Assembly: GCF_020080835.1 (NCBI RefSeq)
Contig: NC_058166.1
Span: forward strand, 11,495,672 to 11,559,671
Origin: Cotesia glomerata
Taxonomy: Eukaryota > Arthropoda > Insecta > Hymenoptera > Braconidae
Length of the DNA stretch: 64,000 nt
Direction: 5' to 3'
Shown in pieces: positions 35,890 to 46,908 of this stretch; the first letter of the stretch is position 1; each line of letters starts with the position of its first letter. The notes under the pieces are model-generated. The model saw only the letters and a program-made list of their open reading frames with translations, searched no databases and was not told the DNA's origin. The position numbers and the translations under genes are program-made.

Positions 35890-36889
35890 CAGTCAAAACC
35901 GTTTACAGCAACTTCGCTGAAAGCGACGTGCCGGTTATGACGACGAAATTTTAAGTCCCGTCTCTATTACATATAAAATTCTCAAGCCGAAAACCGTTTA
36001 AAACAACATTGCTTATAGCGACAAATCGTTTATAGCAACCGAATTCACAGTACTTATAGTAGTAAACTCATAGTAAAGTGCATTGGTTATAGCGTCTGAT
36101 AAATACTTTCATTCGTTTTGCAGTAAATATACTTATGATGTCATCAAATTCTTTTGCAGCGTTAAATTAATGAGAATCACAATTTTCATTTTAGTTAATG
36201 GTCTTACACGTATTTAACAGTAAGTTAAGGTGGTACCGATATCCAACGTCTGTTCACTACGCTTCTAAAATTAGGACTGATCCCTTTTCTTTATTGTTTG
36301 GGCCGAAGAGGCGATGAATCTCAAGTATCTGAATGTTCGAGAACCTTCTATGGAGACTATAAATTGTGTATAGACTTCATAGTTATTTCACATGCCACGT
36401 AGCTAGCTGACTAATAACTTTTCTACCTGACACATTATATGCGGGTACCCGGGTACCCGGTTATTGAACGAATGATGAAAGTTTGGTCATTGACCGGACG
36501 GTTAATGGTCTTACAAGTTGTAGAAAATAATTTCGTTACAATCTTAAAATAATTCTTCGACAAAGCAACTGAGTATTTTCAAAAATAATTATGTTATTAA
36601 ATCTATATTATTAAATGTAGTATTGAAATTTATACGTGGTTTTATTAAAAACCATTTTATTAAAATGTTTAATAAATTAATTTGTGTAGTTTAATAAATG
36701 TTAAATAAACTTTCATCAAGTATTTATTAGTTTAATAAATGTTCATCAAGTATTGTTTTTTAATTTAATCCGTGCATTTTTGTTTTCGAACATAATCCAT
36801 GCATTGCTAATTTTTACTTATAACGACTGTCGGCTATAACGACCATTACCAGGAGGTCCCTTCAATGTCGTTATAAACGGTTTTCACTG
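35890..36889. mobile_element. Pogo-type MITE F1 (TA duplication) with a 292-bp secondary insertion
   Basis: Termini CAGTCAAAACCGTTTACAGC and the inverse of GTTATAAACGGTTTTCACTG, flanked by TA (35888-35889, 36890-36891). The homologous 682-bp copy F2 (55020-55701) lies in the opposite orientation. Relative to F2 there is an extra segment at 36209-36500 bounded by a 15-bp direct repeat, GTTAATGGTCTTACA. No transposase. Confidence 0.8.
36209..36500. mobile_element. 292-bp insertion in F1 with a 15-bp target duplication
   Basis: Bounded by GTTAATGGTCTTACA at 36194-36208 and 36501-36515; F2 has a single version of this site. A 15-bp duplication fits LINE/SINE-type insertion, but no poly(A) tail is obvious. 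It contains the palindromic GGGTACCCGGGTACCC near 36441. Confidence 0.65.
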
Positions 36890-36951
36890 TATATGCATAA
36901 TTTATAAAAAGAAACTTATCAACAATAGTGTAAAGTGTTAGTGTTTCAGCA

Positions 36952-37676
36952 ATAATAAAAAAATTAGGAAAACGGTTGACCCTGAAGGCCATCCCTGCAA
37001 CTTCCCGCTAATTCCATACCTGGATGCTTAAAATTGCACTTATGCCGTTTTTGAGCGCTCTTCGAGCTCAAAAATACAGCTTATGTGTTATTTGAGCTCT
37101 CCGAGCTCAAACAGATAACATTTTTATACTTTTGAGCTCTTCAAGCTTAGAAGTCTAATAAAAGTTTGATAAAACACTATTTTTTGAGTTTTCAAACCGC
37201 AATAACTTTTGAATGAGTGAACAGATTTTTACGCGGTTGGCGGCATTCGACGCAGTTATTAAAACCTTTCAAAAATCTTTAAGTTTAAATTGATCAAGCT
37301 AGAAATTTCGGAGTAATTCCGAAAAAACACTTTTTTGGGTTTTCTTTCCTGCACGATATCTCTCGAATTAATCAAACGATTTTGACCGGATTAGCGGCGA
37401 TCGACGTGGTTTTTCAAGGTTAAGAGCTGACTAGTTTTTGGAGTTGATCGATAGAGCCGTTCGAAAGTAATTCCAAAAACCACTTTTGAAAAATTTTTTT
37501 TTACAGTTTTTTTTAGATTTCTCGAAATCTATTGGTCCGAATCGGTCTAAAATATATATAAAATCTAAGTTTGGACAAGCCCTTTCGAATGGCGCCAACC
37601 GCGATCGAATCGGTCAAGCCATTCAAAAGTTGTGGGAGGTTTACACACTTACATACCCACACACACACACACACAC
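36952..37676 (+). mobile_element. Family A repeat, 5' half, ending in (CA)n at R1 copy 2
   Basis: ATTAGGAAAACGGTTGACCC start, GAGCTC-rich units, then ACACACTTACATACCCACAC and a short (CA)n. The matching 3' half is absent downstream of the retrotransposon (after 42532 the sequence is unrelated), unlike the copy at 653-6044. Confidence 0.85.
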
Positions 37677-37819
37677 CTCGTGTCGGGCTTGCTGGGTCCC
37701 GCATCGGGCGCCTTCCCAGGTGGCGGATAGGGGAATGCCCGACATATCTGCACGTCAGATGCGTCGGGTACCGAGGAAATAGAATACTCGGGGTGGACCA
37801 AAACCTAGCAAAAGATGGT

Positions 37820-39286
37820 ATGGAAATGTCAGAACAATTTCAAACATCGTCTACGGTGCAGAGGAGGGATACCTCAGTGCCGGCGAGGGAAGGCGTACAA
37901 ACGGGCCTGAACTCGTCGTTATCAAGCGACCGTTTGAACAGTGGAGTAGACCCCATGGCTCTGCTGTCTAGCAATGCTACAGGGAGTAAAGAAACAGCTC
38001 TGATGGAAGTAGACGCACAGCAAACAAACTTTCCTCCAATAGGTGGAAGACCTGTTGCTCCCGTCAACACTCACACATGCCGAGGGAGAATAAATTCTCT
38101 ACCGACTGTCACCGGTCAACAATCGCCAATGGAACGGCTCGGTAGCAAGATCGAAGAATTAGCTGAGTTCACAAAGGATAAACGAAATCTCCACCATGAA
38201 CTCAGAAAAATAGTAGCGTCCATTGCCACGGCATATAAGTTGGCCAACAAACCAGCAACGAAGTCGGCGAGAACCACGCAAACATCTGCGGATCTGAACA
38301 AAAAATCCCAGACGTTTTCGGTCACTCCTGAGAAAACACAGCATAGAGAAGAGAAAAACAAGAAGAGGCCGCTATCCACGCCCAGCCCTTCCTCGGAAAT
38401 CGATAAGCCAGCACATAAGAAGACAGCCCGGGGTGATACCTGGACCAAAGTGACTCGGAAAAACAAGAAAAAGGAAGAACAGGAGTCAGTGGCTCAATCT
38501 GCTACAGCCCAAAACCAGCCAAGCAATGTTGGCTCCAAGAAACCGAGGAGGAAGAAGATAAAAACTAAAGCTGTGCTTGTCCAACCAGCTGAAGGGCGAA
38601 CATACGCCGATCTCCTCAAGGAAATCAAAGCCAAGGTTAATCCGACAGAGACTGGAGTAGACATAAAGTCTATCAAACAAACGAAGCGAGGGGGCGTTCT
38701 TCTAGAAATAGGTCGCAAGACTGAAGACACTACTGCTTTTACGGCTGCGATAAAAACAGCAACTGCTAACATCGGTACAGTCAGAACGCTTACACCAAAA
38801 GCAACGATCGAGATCCTGGACTTGGATGCCATCACTACTGAGAACGACGTCCGCGAAGCACTCAAACGTGACTTCACCGACAGCCTGGAGATCAAACGGG
38901 TAAATTTGACAAAGCCTACTCGACGGGGCAACCGGGCAGCCTTCTGCGAGATAGACGAGGCTAGCGCGTTCAAAATCCTTGACAAGGCTCGTATAATGAT
39001 CGAATGGGTCAACTGCCGCATTCGACCAGTTGTAAAAGTAACACGCTGTATCAGATGCCTCGGATACGGGCACACGACGAACTCCTGCAAGGGGCCTGAC
39101 AGAAGCAAGTGCTGCTTTAAATGCGGGGGAGGAAACCACAAAGCTGCAGACTGCGTTGAACAGCCAAAGTGCTTCCTCTGTACACAGGAACAAGAAGCTC
39201 CAGATAGCTTATGTCATGTTCCAGGCTCCGGGGCTTGTAAGGTATTCCGCACCGCACTTGCCGAAGCTACGAAAGGGCAGAAATGA
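37820..39286 (+). CDS. R1-clade ORF1 (gag-like), full length
   Basis: 488 aa from ATG at 37820 (MEMSEQFQTS). The open frame extends further upstream into the 5' leader and family A sequence, where its His-Thr run is just (CA)n, so 37820 is preferred. A polar N-terminal region rich in Ser/Lys, a basic KKPRRKK segment, a central RNA-binding-like domain, and three zinc knuckles from about residue 410: CIRCLGYGHTTNSC, CFKCGGGNHKAADC (His intact), and a third beginning CFLC. The stop overlaps the ORF2 ATG (ATGA). It is expected to bind element RNA. Confidence 0.85.
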   Translation: MEMSEQFQTSSTVQRRDTSVPAREGVQTGLNSSLSSDRLNSGVDPMALLSSNATGSKETALMEVDAQQTNFPPIGGRPVAPVNTHTCRGRINSLPTVTGQQSPMERLGSKIEELAEFTKDKRNLHHELRKIVASIATAYKLANKPATKSARTTQTSADLNKKSQTFSVTPEKTQHREEKNKKRPLSTPSPSSEIDKPAHKKTARGDTWTKVTRKNKKKEEQESVAQSATAQNQPSNVGSKKPRRKKIKTKAVLVQPAEGRTYADLLKEIKAKVNPTETGVDIKSIKQTKRGGVLLEIGRKTEDTTAFTAAIKTATANIGTVRTLTPKATIEILDLDAITTENDVREALKRDFTDSLEIKRVNLTKPTRRGNRAAFCEIDEASAFKILDKARIMIEWVNCRIRPVVKVTRCIRCLGYGHTTNSCKGPDRSKCCFKCGGGNHKAADCVEQPKCFLCTQEQEAPDSLCHVPGSGACKVFRTALAEATKGQK

Positions 39287-42275
39287 CACGCATACTTCAA
39301 GGAAACCTGAATAGATGTGCGTTGGCGCAAAATTTACTTCGCCAGCGAGTCTTTGAAGAGAGGATCGACGTTTGCTTCATCTGTGAGCAATATCTAAACC
39401 TCCAAGATAGAGCATGGTTCGCAGAAAAAACTGGCACGGCGGCAATCTGGATTTCAAATACAAAGAACGTTACCACCATCAACAGCGGAAGTGGAGCAGG
39501 TTTTGTCTGGATTCAAACCCCCATAACCTACTTCATGAGCGTCTATCTCTCACCTAACGAAGGGATTAGTGTGTTCCGACAGAAACTGGCAAATATAGAG
39601 GATGTGATCACCAAGTTCGACGGCGAAGTTATCGTAGCTGGTGACTTCAATGCTAAATTGGCTGAATGGGGCGCTGATTTCTCCGACACCAGAGGCAACG
39701 AGGTCGCTGACGTCGTGGCTAGACTCGACCTCATAGTGCTAAATACTGGGAGCACCACGACTTTCAGAAGACCGGGGTACCAAGAGTCCATCCTTGACAT
39801 TTCGTTGGCGACTCCAAAAATTGCCAACATGATTGAAAATTGGACAGTATCCGAAAAATACAGTGGCAGTGATCACCAGTTCGTGACATTTAACGTTGGA
39901 TTGGCATCTGCTCCGGTACCACAACACGACCTTTCTAAGCGAAAGTGGAATATCAGGAAGCTTGATCCAGAGGCACTGCGAGCTTCACTTGCACGGAGCT
40001 GGTCTACCCTTCAGAACAACCCGACTCCGGATACTTGCAGCGAGACAGAAAGGACAGTACTAAATACGATGAAGGAGATTTCCGCCGCATGTGACGCCTC
40101 TATGCCGCGGTTGAAAAACCGGAGTTTTCGCAGGCCGGCGTACTGGTGGTCAACAAACATAGCGGAACTTCGCAAAATGTGCCATCAACTACGTCGCCGC
40201 GCAACGAGAGCCGCCAAACGCTCCCCAAGCCAGGACTTGTATTCAAAAGAGTACAAGCAGGCCAAAAAGACGCTAAATCGAGCCATCAAAGCAAGTAAAG
40301 CAAAGTTGTGGAAAGAGATCTGCAACGATCTCGACAATGACATCTGGGGTAAAGCCTACCATATTGTCGCCAAACGATTTGGAAAGGCTTCACCAGAGGC
40401 GCGGAAGTCTTCAGCCTTAATGGATAGCATCGTAGCGGAGCTTTTCCCCAAACACCCGCCGCGGGAGAAGAAACACTACACTAAAAACAACAAAGTAACG
40501 CCCTTCACAACTAAGGAACTACAAGACGTGGCCAAGTCACTCAAAACAGGAAAGGCACCTGGACCTGATGGCATCCCGGCATCGGTGATCAAGATTATAG
40601 CCCTGGAATACCCAGACTTACTCCTGAACACCTACAACGCATGCTTGGCAACTGGCACCTTTTCCGCGGTCTGGAAACGGCAGAGATTGGTTCTCTTAGA
40701 CAAAGGTAAGGGAACCCCCATAACACCTTCGTCGTTTAGACCACTTTTTATGCTAGACATTGCTGGAAAACTGCTCGAGAAGCTCATACAAGGGAGAATT
40801 CGCGACGACATCGACCGTGCTGGAGGTTTTGCCACCAACCAGCATGGCTTCCGGAAAGGTCATTCGACAGTCGGAGCGATCAAGAAAGTCATAAAGACAG
40901 CAACACAAGCATGGTCTGGTAGCCTCAAAGCTCGTAAAGTATGTCTTCTCCTCACGTTAGATGTCAAAAACGCATTTAACAGCGCAAATTGGGGAGACAT
41001 TTTAGACGCTCTGGAGCACAAGTTTGACGCGGAGCCAAAAATTTGGCACTAGTCGACAACTACCTTGACGATAGAAAGCTAATAGTGGAAACTACTGAAG
41101 GCCCACAAGAATACGCCATAACGGCTGGCGTGCCGCAAGGCTCAATAATGGGGCCTGATCTATGGAACGCAGACTACGACGAGCTTCTTGAAATCCCGTT
41201 GCCAGAGCAAGTAGAGCTAACAGGCTTTGCAGACGACGTTGCAGCCACTATAGTGGCGAACAGCGTGGAAGAGGCCGAACTGCTAGTTCGGGAAACCATC
41301 GACACCGTCGAGACTTGGCTCGATAAGCATCACCTGAAACTCGCCAAACAGAAAACCGAGATGGTCGTTTTGACCCGTCAAAAATGGTTTCCAAAACCAT
41401 TCGCTATGGACATGGGAGGAACAACGCTGACGTCAACAAGGGCCCTGCGGTATCTAGGGGTAATGATAGACGAGAAACTATCTTTCCGTGAACACCTCGA
41501 CAGTGCATGCAAGAAAGCCAGCAAGACTGTGTCTAGCCTAGCACGAATTATGACCAACACCATGGGACCAAGAACAAAAAAGAGAAGAGTTCTTCTAGAA
41601 GCAGTCCACTCGGTACTGCTTTATGGAGCGGAGATATGGGCAGACATATTAAAGCAGAAGACCTACCGGCGAAAGATCGCAGCAGTACAGCGGCGAGGCG
41701 CTCTCAGGGTTGCCTGCGCCTACCGCACAGTTTCCGAAGCGGCTGTATTGGTCATTGCAGGAGCCGCGCCCATCGACCTATTAGCGTTCGAAAGAGCAAA
41801 ACTCTATGACGCTAAAGACAGTGATGATAACATGAAGGACGCAAGAACGAGGATAAAGGCGGAAACGCAGCAAGAGTGGCAGGACCGATGGACATCGGGA
41901 GAGACGGGCAGATGGACGGCACGCCTGATCCCAAACATCAACGTCTGGCTCTCTCGGAAGCACGGGGATACGGACTTCTTCCTGACCCAGCTATTGACGG
42001 GACATGGGCAATTCAATGCCTATCTTTTCAAGATGGGTTTGCACAGCACACCAACGTGCAAATACTGCCCGGATAAAATCGACGACGCCGAACACACATT
42101 CTTCGAGTGTGCTCGATGGAAGGACTACAGAAGAAGTACCGAAGAGATCATAGGCACCAGGCTCTCCCCCTCAAGCCTGGTGACCTATATGATCAAACAA
42201 GAGGAAAACTGGTCAGCTGTTGCAGTTTATGCACAGCACCTCCTGAAAGACAAAATCGCAGAAAGGGACCAGTAG
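39283..42275 (+). pseudogene. R1-clade ORF2 (endonuclease/RT) broken by a 1-base deletion
   Basis: The frame runs from 39283 to a stop at 41052 (589 aa) and continues in the next frame to 42275. Compared with copy 1, one base is missing within 41036-41046 (CCAAAAATTTGG against CCAGAAAATCTGG). The break lies after RT motif A (LDVKNAFNS) and before the FADD motif, so no single product contains a whole active site. The endonuclease part (VAGDFNAKLAEWG, GSDHQF) and APGPDGIP are intact before it; GVPQGSIMGP, FADD and the CCHC finger follow it. Without the shift the protein would be about 997 aa. Confidence 0.92.
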
Positions 42276-42517
42276 CCAGGAGTAGGCGTCGTGAGACGCA
42301 GCACGACTGGATTGAAGTAATGCTAACGCGGTTCCAATCCAGTCCTCCCCGTACCATCTACGGGAGAGGGGAAGAGGAATGTTTTTTTTAGTGGGTAAAA
42401 ATCTCCACACTACCGACTATCGATATCTGCCGGAAGATGGGCGGCAGAGTTAACGATACCGGTCTCTTTTGAAGATCTTTTTTCGTACCTTTTTACAAAA
42501 AACAAAAAAACAAAAAA

Positions 42518-44460
42518 CACACACACACACATACGAGTAGCTAGTCCTTTGCGCATATTCATGTGATCAAAATAAAAAGAAAAATATAATTATTAAAAAA
42601 ATTAATTATTCAATTAAATATAAAAAAATAAATATATTATTAACATTACATCAGTTAAATAATGTATACCTTACTTGATATACATTTATTTCAAATCTAA
42701 TAATAAGTATTAATGAAAAAAGAAATAAATAAAGTATTACTTACTGCGAACAACTGCTTGATCAACAAGGATTTCTTATTAACTGTCAACGAACAATAAA
42801 TATTTACCACTAGTTACTATAAAAATATCTGAATGAATAAAACAGTGTAAACAAACACGAGGTTATAAAATACATAATAATAATAATAATATTTAAGAGC
42901 AGTGTACCTACAGTCTAAAATACAACGCATGCGCACATGAAAATAACATTTCTATAGTGTAAAAGTATAGTTTTCCTATATATCTTTATCTTTTTCTCTC
43001 CGACTACGTACATATATGCGTCCTTTAATGTGACGCTCATATTATGATTATTGTGACGCTCATATTATGATTATTGTGACGCTCATATTATGATTATTGT
43101 AACGCTCATATTATTATTATTGTGACGCGACCTTGAAATTTTACCCTCAACGCGCGCAAAGAAGTTTCACTTCAAAAAAAAAAACTTAAGTGGTGGAATA
43201 AAATGTACATACTATCTATAGATATAGATATATCACCATCCATGTTAATTTTACTTGGATATATATAGATATACAGTCTTGTAGTTTTCGTTTTTTATTA
43301 ATTGTAATTAAACGACACTGAATTAATTAACCATTCGCATTCAGTGACCTACAATCGTCGATTAGAATTAAAAAAAAAAAATTTTAAATCAAATAATTGA
43401 TTTTTTCACAAGTTACAGTGTTTCCGGGGTTTCATACATGACGGACAGGAAAATTTTTTGACCTATTTTGATGTTTTTTTCCGTTTCTATTGCAGTAAAT
43501 CAATTTTTAGAAAGTATGGAATTAATCACCATTAAATTATCTCGACAATAGTATGCAAAATATCTTTATTCCGTGAACTAACAAGGCTATAATACTAAAA
43601 ATAGTTGCTAAAATGAGGCGAAAAAGATTTTTTGATCGTAAAGCACTCTCTGATGCTTCGCATCATGAGTCGTGCAATATGGAAATCAACTGTAGAAAAA
43701 AGATACACATTGAATTGATGCAAAATGAGATGGCACAAACAACTTATGCGCTTTTTTTCAATTTTTTGATTCCTAAAGTTAAACGAGCGTAATATTTAAG
43801 ACACACATCCATTGAAAAATTTTTTTTTAGATTTAAGCTTAGAATATGGCTGTTAAATGAATGAAAAAAATTTTTATTGGGCCTTTTTTGCTTTGTAAGG
43901 CCAAAAAAATGTATACATATTGATATACACCTTTTTGGCATTTGTGACGAAATATAAAGCCTGATATTCACGGAACGGCGTCTTAGAAAACTTAAAGAAT
44001 AAGTAAATTCATTCGATTAAATTTGTTTTTCAAGATACTTATGTATTTATAATCATTTTTATTTTTTATTATTGACAATACAATAAATAAATAAATGAAA
44101 AAATAAAAAATTCGTGCCATTTTCGGTGGAGTGCATTGTATCAATTACATCATTATATAAAAATATTATATAACATATATTACAAATAAAATGAATGTAA
44201 AAAACTACTAGAATACTTCATTAAAAAATTAATGATAATAATAATAACAACAACAAAGATTCATCTGTACAATTATGATTATCAATAAAATAAATATCAG
44301 TTAAATAAAAAGACACTCTGGGATTAAAATCATTGATTTAAATCTTGACAATTGTAGAAAAAGTAATTATAATCACTTTCGGCTTGCATGTCTTAAATAA
44401 TTAAATCAAAGTCATTTGTAGCGATCCTGAGACGGATTTTAATAACTGAAGTCGAGTATA
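42518..44460. other. Intergenic stretch after R1 copy 2
   Basis: AT-rich and mostly unrecognised. It contains a 23-bp minisatellite at 43030-43132 and a small hairpin GATGCTTCGCATC near 43653. No gene supported. Confidence 0.5.
43030..43132. repeat. 23-bp minisatellite
   Basis: GTGACGCTCATATTATGATT plus ATT repeated about four and a half times with few changes. Confidence 0.85.
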
Positions 44461-44473
44461 AATATAATAAATA

Positions 44474-44487
44474 TTTATTTGTTTATT
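44474..44487 (-). promoter_or_regulatory. Polyadenylation signals of Osiris gene 2
   Basis: Two minus-strand AATAAA hexamers (at 44482-44487 and 44474-44479), 40-55 bases after the stop codon at 44529. Confidence 0.55.
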
Positions 44488-44528
44488 TTGATCATTAAAT
44501 TTGTTATTTGTTTTCATTTCTATAGTCT

Positions 44529-46770
44529 TTAGTAGTTTGTTGAACTGCTGCTAGAACTAGCGGATGCTGAAGAGGATGAGCTTAATGGGGCACCGTAAGA
44601 GTTTGAGCTACCGCTATTGCTACTTGGTGCGTAGTAATTATAAGCGAGATTTTGGGCTGTTTCCCCATTGCTTGGTGTCCAGACACGTGAGTAAGGACCG
44701 TTTCCGTCCCAGGTATTCACTGGTTCGTATCCAGATGTCGTTGATGGTGCTGGGGGCGCTCCATATGTTCCAGCTGGTGCAGGCTCCATTGTCATTCCTT
44801 GGTACATGAAATTCATCAAATTTCGTAAGTTTTTTATTTATAAAAATTTAATAAGATTTTTTTCTTTTATTATTCAACGAGAAATTTAACCCAACATTGA
44901 TTCAATTACAATATTTACAAAAATTATAGTTTTATATTGATTAAAGAATAGTAATTCAATTAATAAGAAAAAAAAAAATAACCAAACACGAATTAGTAAT
45001 ATTAGAACTCCATATTTGTCTATTTAAAAATTATGTTTTTTTTTTTGACTGAAACTTCAAAATTTTTGTTCAACTAACAAAAGCTTATATTTAAACTAAC
45101 CCATAATAGTAATTAAGAAATTGTCTTTTAAGAATTTGTTTATAACCAAAAAAAAAAATGGTACAATTACAAAAACTTTTCTTTATAAAACTTTTCTATA
45201 TATTAAAAAAATTTACACTCTAAATTTATAAAAAAATTTGATTGATACAAACAAGATTCTTAAGATAAATAAGTCAGATTATTTATTTAAAATAATAAAA
45301 ATGCAATAATACCGAACAACAATAGATCTAATATAATTTTACAGTTTCTGAGTTTTAGCATAGGACAACCAAATTTTTTATACCCGTGAATTTTTTCTAA
45401 AGTGTCTATTTACACGTAAAAAAATCCTGATAAATCCACCCAGCGTGAATATAAGGGCCTTTACATTTACGCAGCGTGGAATAAAGGCCCTTATATTCAT
45501 GCGGCGTGGATTTATCAGGACTTTTTTTGCGTATGAATGGACATGTCTTTTTTCTAAATATTAAAAGTGTTTTTCTTGAATTGAAATCTTGATCTGTTAA
45601 AAATTAAATATTTTAATTTCTATTAAATTTTCAATGATATGTATTTTCCATTGAAACATTTTTTTCAAGACAACAAAGTCTTCTAGCTGAAATTGTAACT
45701 CTTCGATTCTTGATTAATTATAACGTCATGAGCTGTAGATTCTGTGACATCGCCATTTATGAGTCGAGTAAAGTACTACGTACTATTTGATCGCATGTTA
45801 TCAACAGAGGTCTAATTATAGCAAATATGTCACGATATCGCCAAAATTAAAAATAAATTTTTTATAATCTCAGTAATTACAACAAAGTCTAAGTAGTGGA
45901 TGATTATTTATGCTTATGTAATATTTTACTTGTGTCAATATTATCAATATTATAAATATAAATTAGTAAGTAAACACATATTATTTTTTTGCTTATCCCA
46001 CAAATTTTACGGCAAAATATAATTCTGTTTGGTTAAAATATAAAAAAAAAAATTTGTAACAATCGTAACACCTCCCATAATATTTTCAATATTGATAAAA
46101 GCTAGACCATTAAGTTTACACATTAAAAATCTTGTTTTCACTTCATCATAAAAATTTTATCATAAATTTTTATAAAAATAAAAAAAATTCAAAAACACTC
46201 ACCCATTGGAGGTGTCATACCGCCTTTCTTAAAGAATTGAACAGCAATAAATCCAACGACAAGTAAAATCGCTAATTTAGATAAAATCAAAGCCTTCATA
46301 GCCTTGAGTCCAATAAGAGCAACAAAGATCGGCATCAAGGCCTTGAGCTTCAGCTTAAGAAGGAGTAAAATTGGCAGCAGCAATTTCTTCTTCAACAAAC
46401 CACGTGCTTGAGAAGTCGCTACTTCATTATCTTGAAACTCGATATCCAAATCGGCGAGACTTCTTCCTGGTCGGTACTTTAATTTCGCGTCTACAAACGG
46501 CAGATTGACTCCGTATTCAAAACTTTTCAAGTATTTCGCGGTTCTGACGATTAAGGCCTCGTCGACGGATTCTAGAGAACGCGCCTCGGTCGTGGTGCCT
46601 AACTTATCGTCCAGGTACTCAAGGACCTCCTGTTTCAAACACCCGGTCCATGATTCGGCTCCGATACACTGGTTGACCGATTTCGTTATGAAATCCGGCC
46701 TCGAAGCTGATGATAATCCACATGTCGACAGTAAAAATACGGAGATGCTTATCACTGATACAAAACGCAT
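44529..46770 (-). CDS. Osiris-family protein (DUF1676), two exons
   Basis: Exon 1 46770-46203, exon 2 44797-44529, 278 aa when joined. The donor GTGAGT is strong. The acceptor (ACCAAG) keeps the frame but has a weak pyrimidine tract, so a small extra exon cannot be excluded. Signal peptide at about 1-22, paired cysteines C35 and C44 followed by YLDDKLG, then a central region ending KLKYRPG. A very hydrophobic segment lies at about 125-182 with the Lys/Leu pattern of the family. After that come a Pro/Gly/Ser linker, the hallmark AQNLAY at 237-242, and a Ser-rich C-terminus. Typical Osiris length and domain order. The role is expected in the secretory/endolysosomal membranes of cuticle-forming epidermis. 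It is preceded by a clear core promoter. I cannot assign the orthologue number. Confidence 0.9.
44798..46202 (-). other. Intron of Osiris gene 2 (1.4 kb)
   Basis: AT-rich, with one hairpin MITE (45413-45531). No other feature recognised. Confidence 0.75.
45413..45531. mobile_element. Hairpin MITE, about 119 bp
   Basis: ATCCTGATAAATCCACCCAG...ATATAAGGGCC and the inverse GGCCCTTATATTCATGCGGC...GATTTATCAGGA pair along almost the whole length. TA lies on both sides (45411-45412, 45532-45533). Confidence 0.8.
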
Positions 46771-46874
46771 TTTTAATTGCTAATTATTGATTAATTGATA
46801 GTAATTAATAAATTATTAAATTAATTAGTCGATTGTGTCCGGTCCAATGGCACGCAATCGACGATCAAACTGCG

Positions 46875-46908
46875 ACTGACGGAGGAGTGGCACGTCCCTT
46901 TTATTTAA
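46875..46908 (-). promoter_or_regulatory. Core promoter of Osiris gene 2: TATA box plus initiator
   Basis: Minus strand ATAAAAGG (46904-46897) followed by the arthropod initiator TCAGTC, with the A at 46877. The distance is about 27 bases, the textbook spacing. It implies a 5' UTR of about 107 bases before the ATG at 46770. Confidence 0.65.

Larger units (their letters stand above)
37677..42517 (+). mobile_element. R1-clade non-LTR retrotransposon copy 2 (5' complete or nearly so)
   Basis: 4.84 kb. A GC-rich 5' leader (37677-37819) with self-complementary blocks (ATCGGGC / GCCCGA), ORF1, overlapping ORF2, a 3' UTR nearly identical to that of copy 1, and an A-rich tail (ACAAAAAACAAAAAAACAAA) merging into (CA)n at 42517-42532. 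Identity to copy 1 is roughly 80-85% in ORF1, higher in the middle, and about 99% from the frameshift to the 3' end, judged by eye. Confidence 0.88.

Noticed and set aside
37571..37819. Extending R1 ORF1 upstream to the Met at 37571
   Set aside because: The extension translates family A and (CA)n sequence that is not part of the retrotransposon.
44564..44809. Plus-strand 81-codon frame across Osiris gene 2 exon 2
   Set aside because: Shadow of the minus-strand exon, which carries the family motif AQNLAY.
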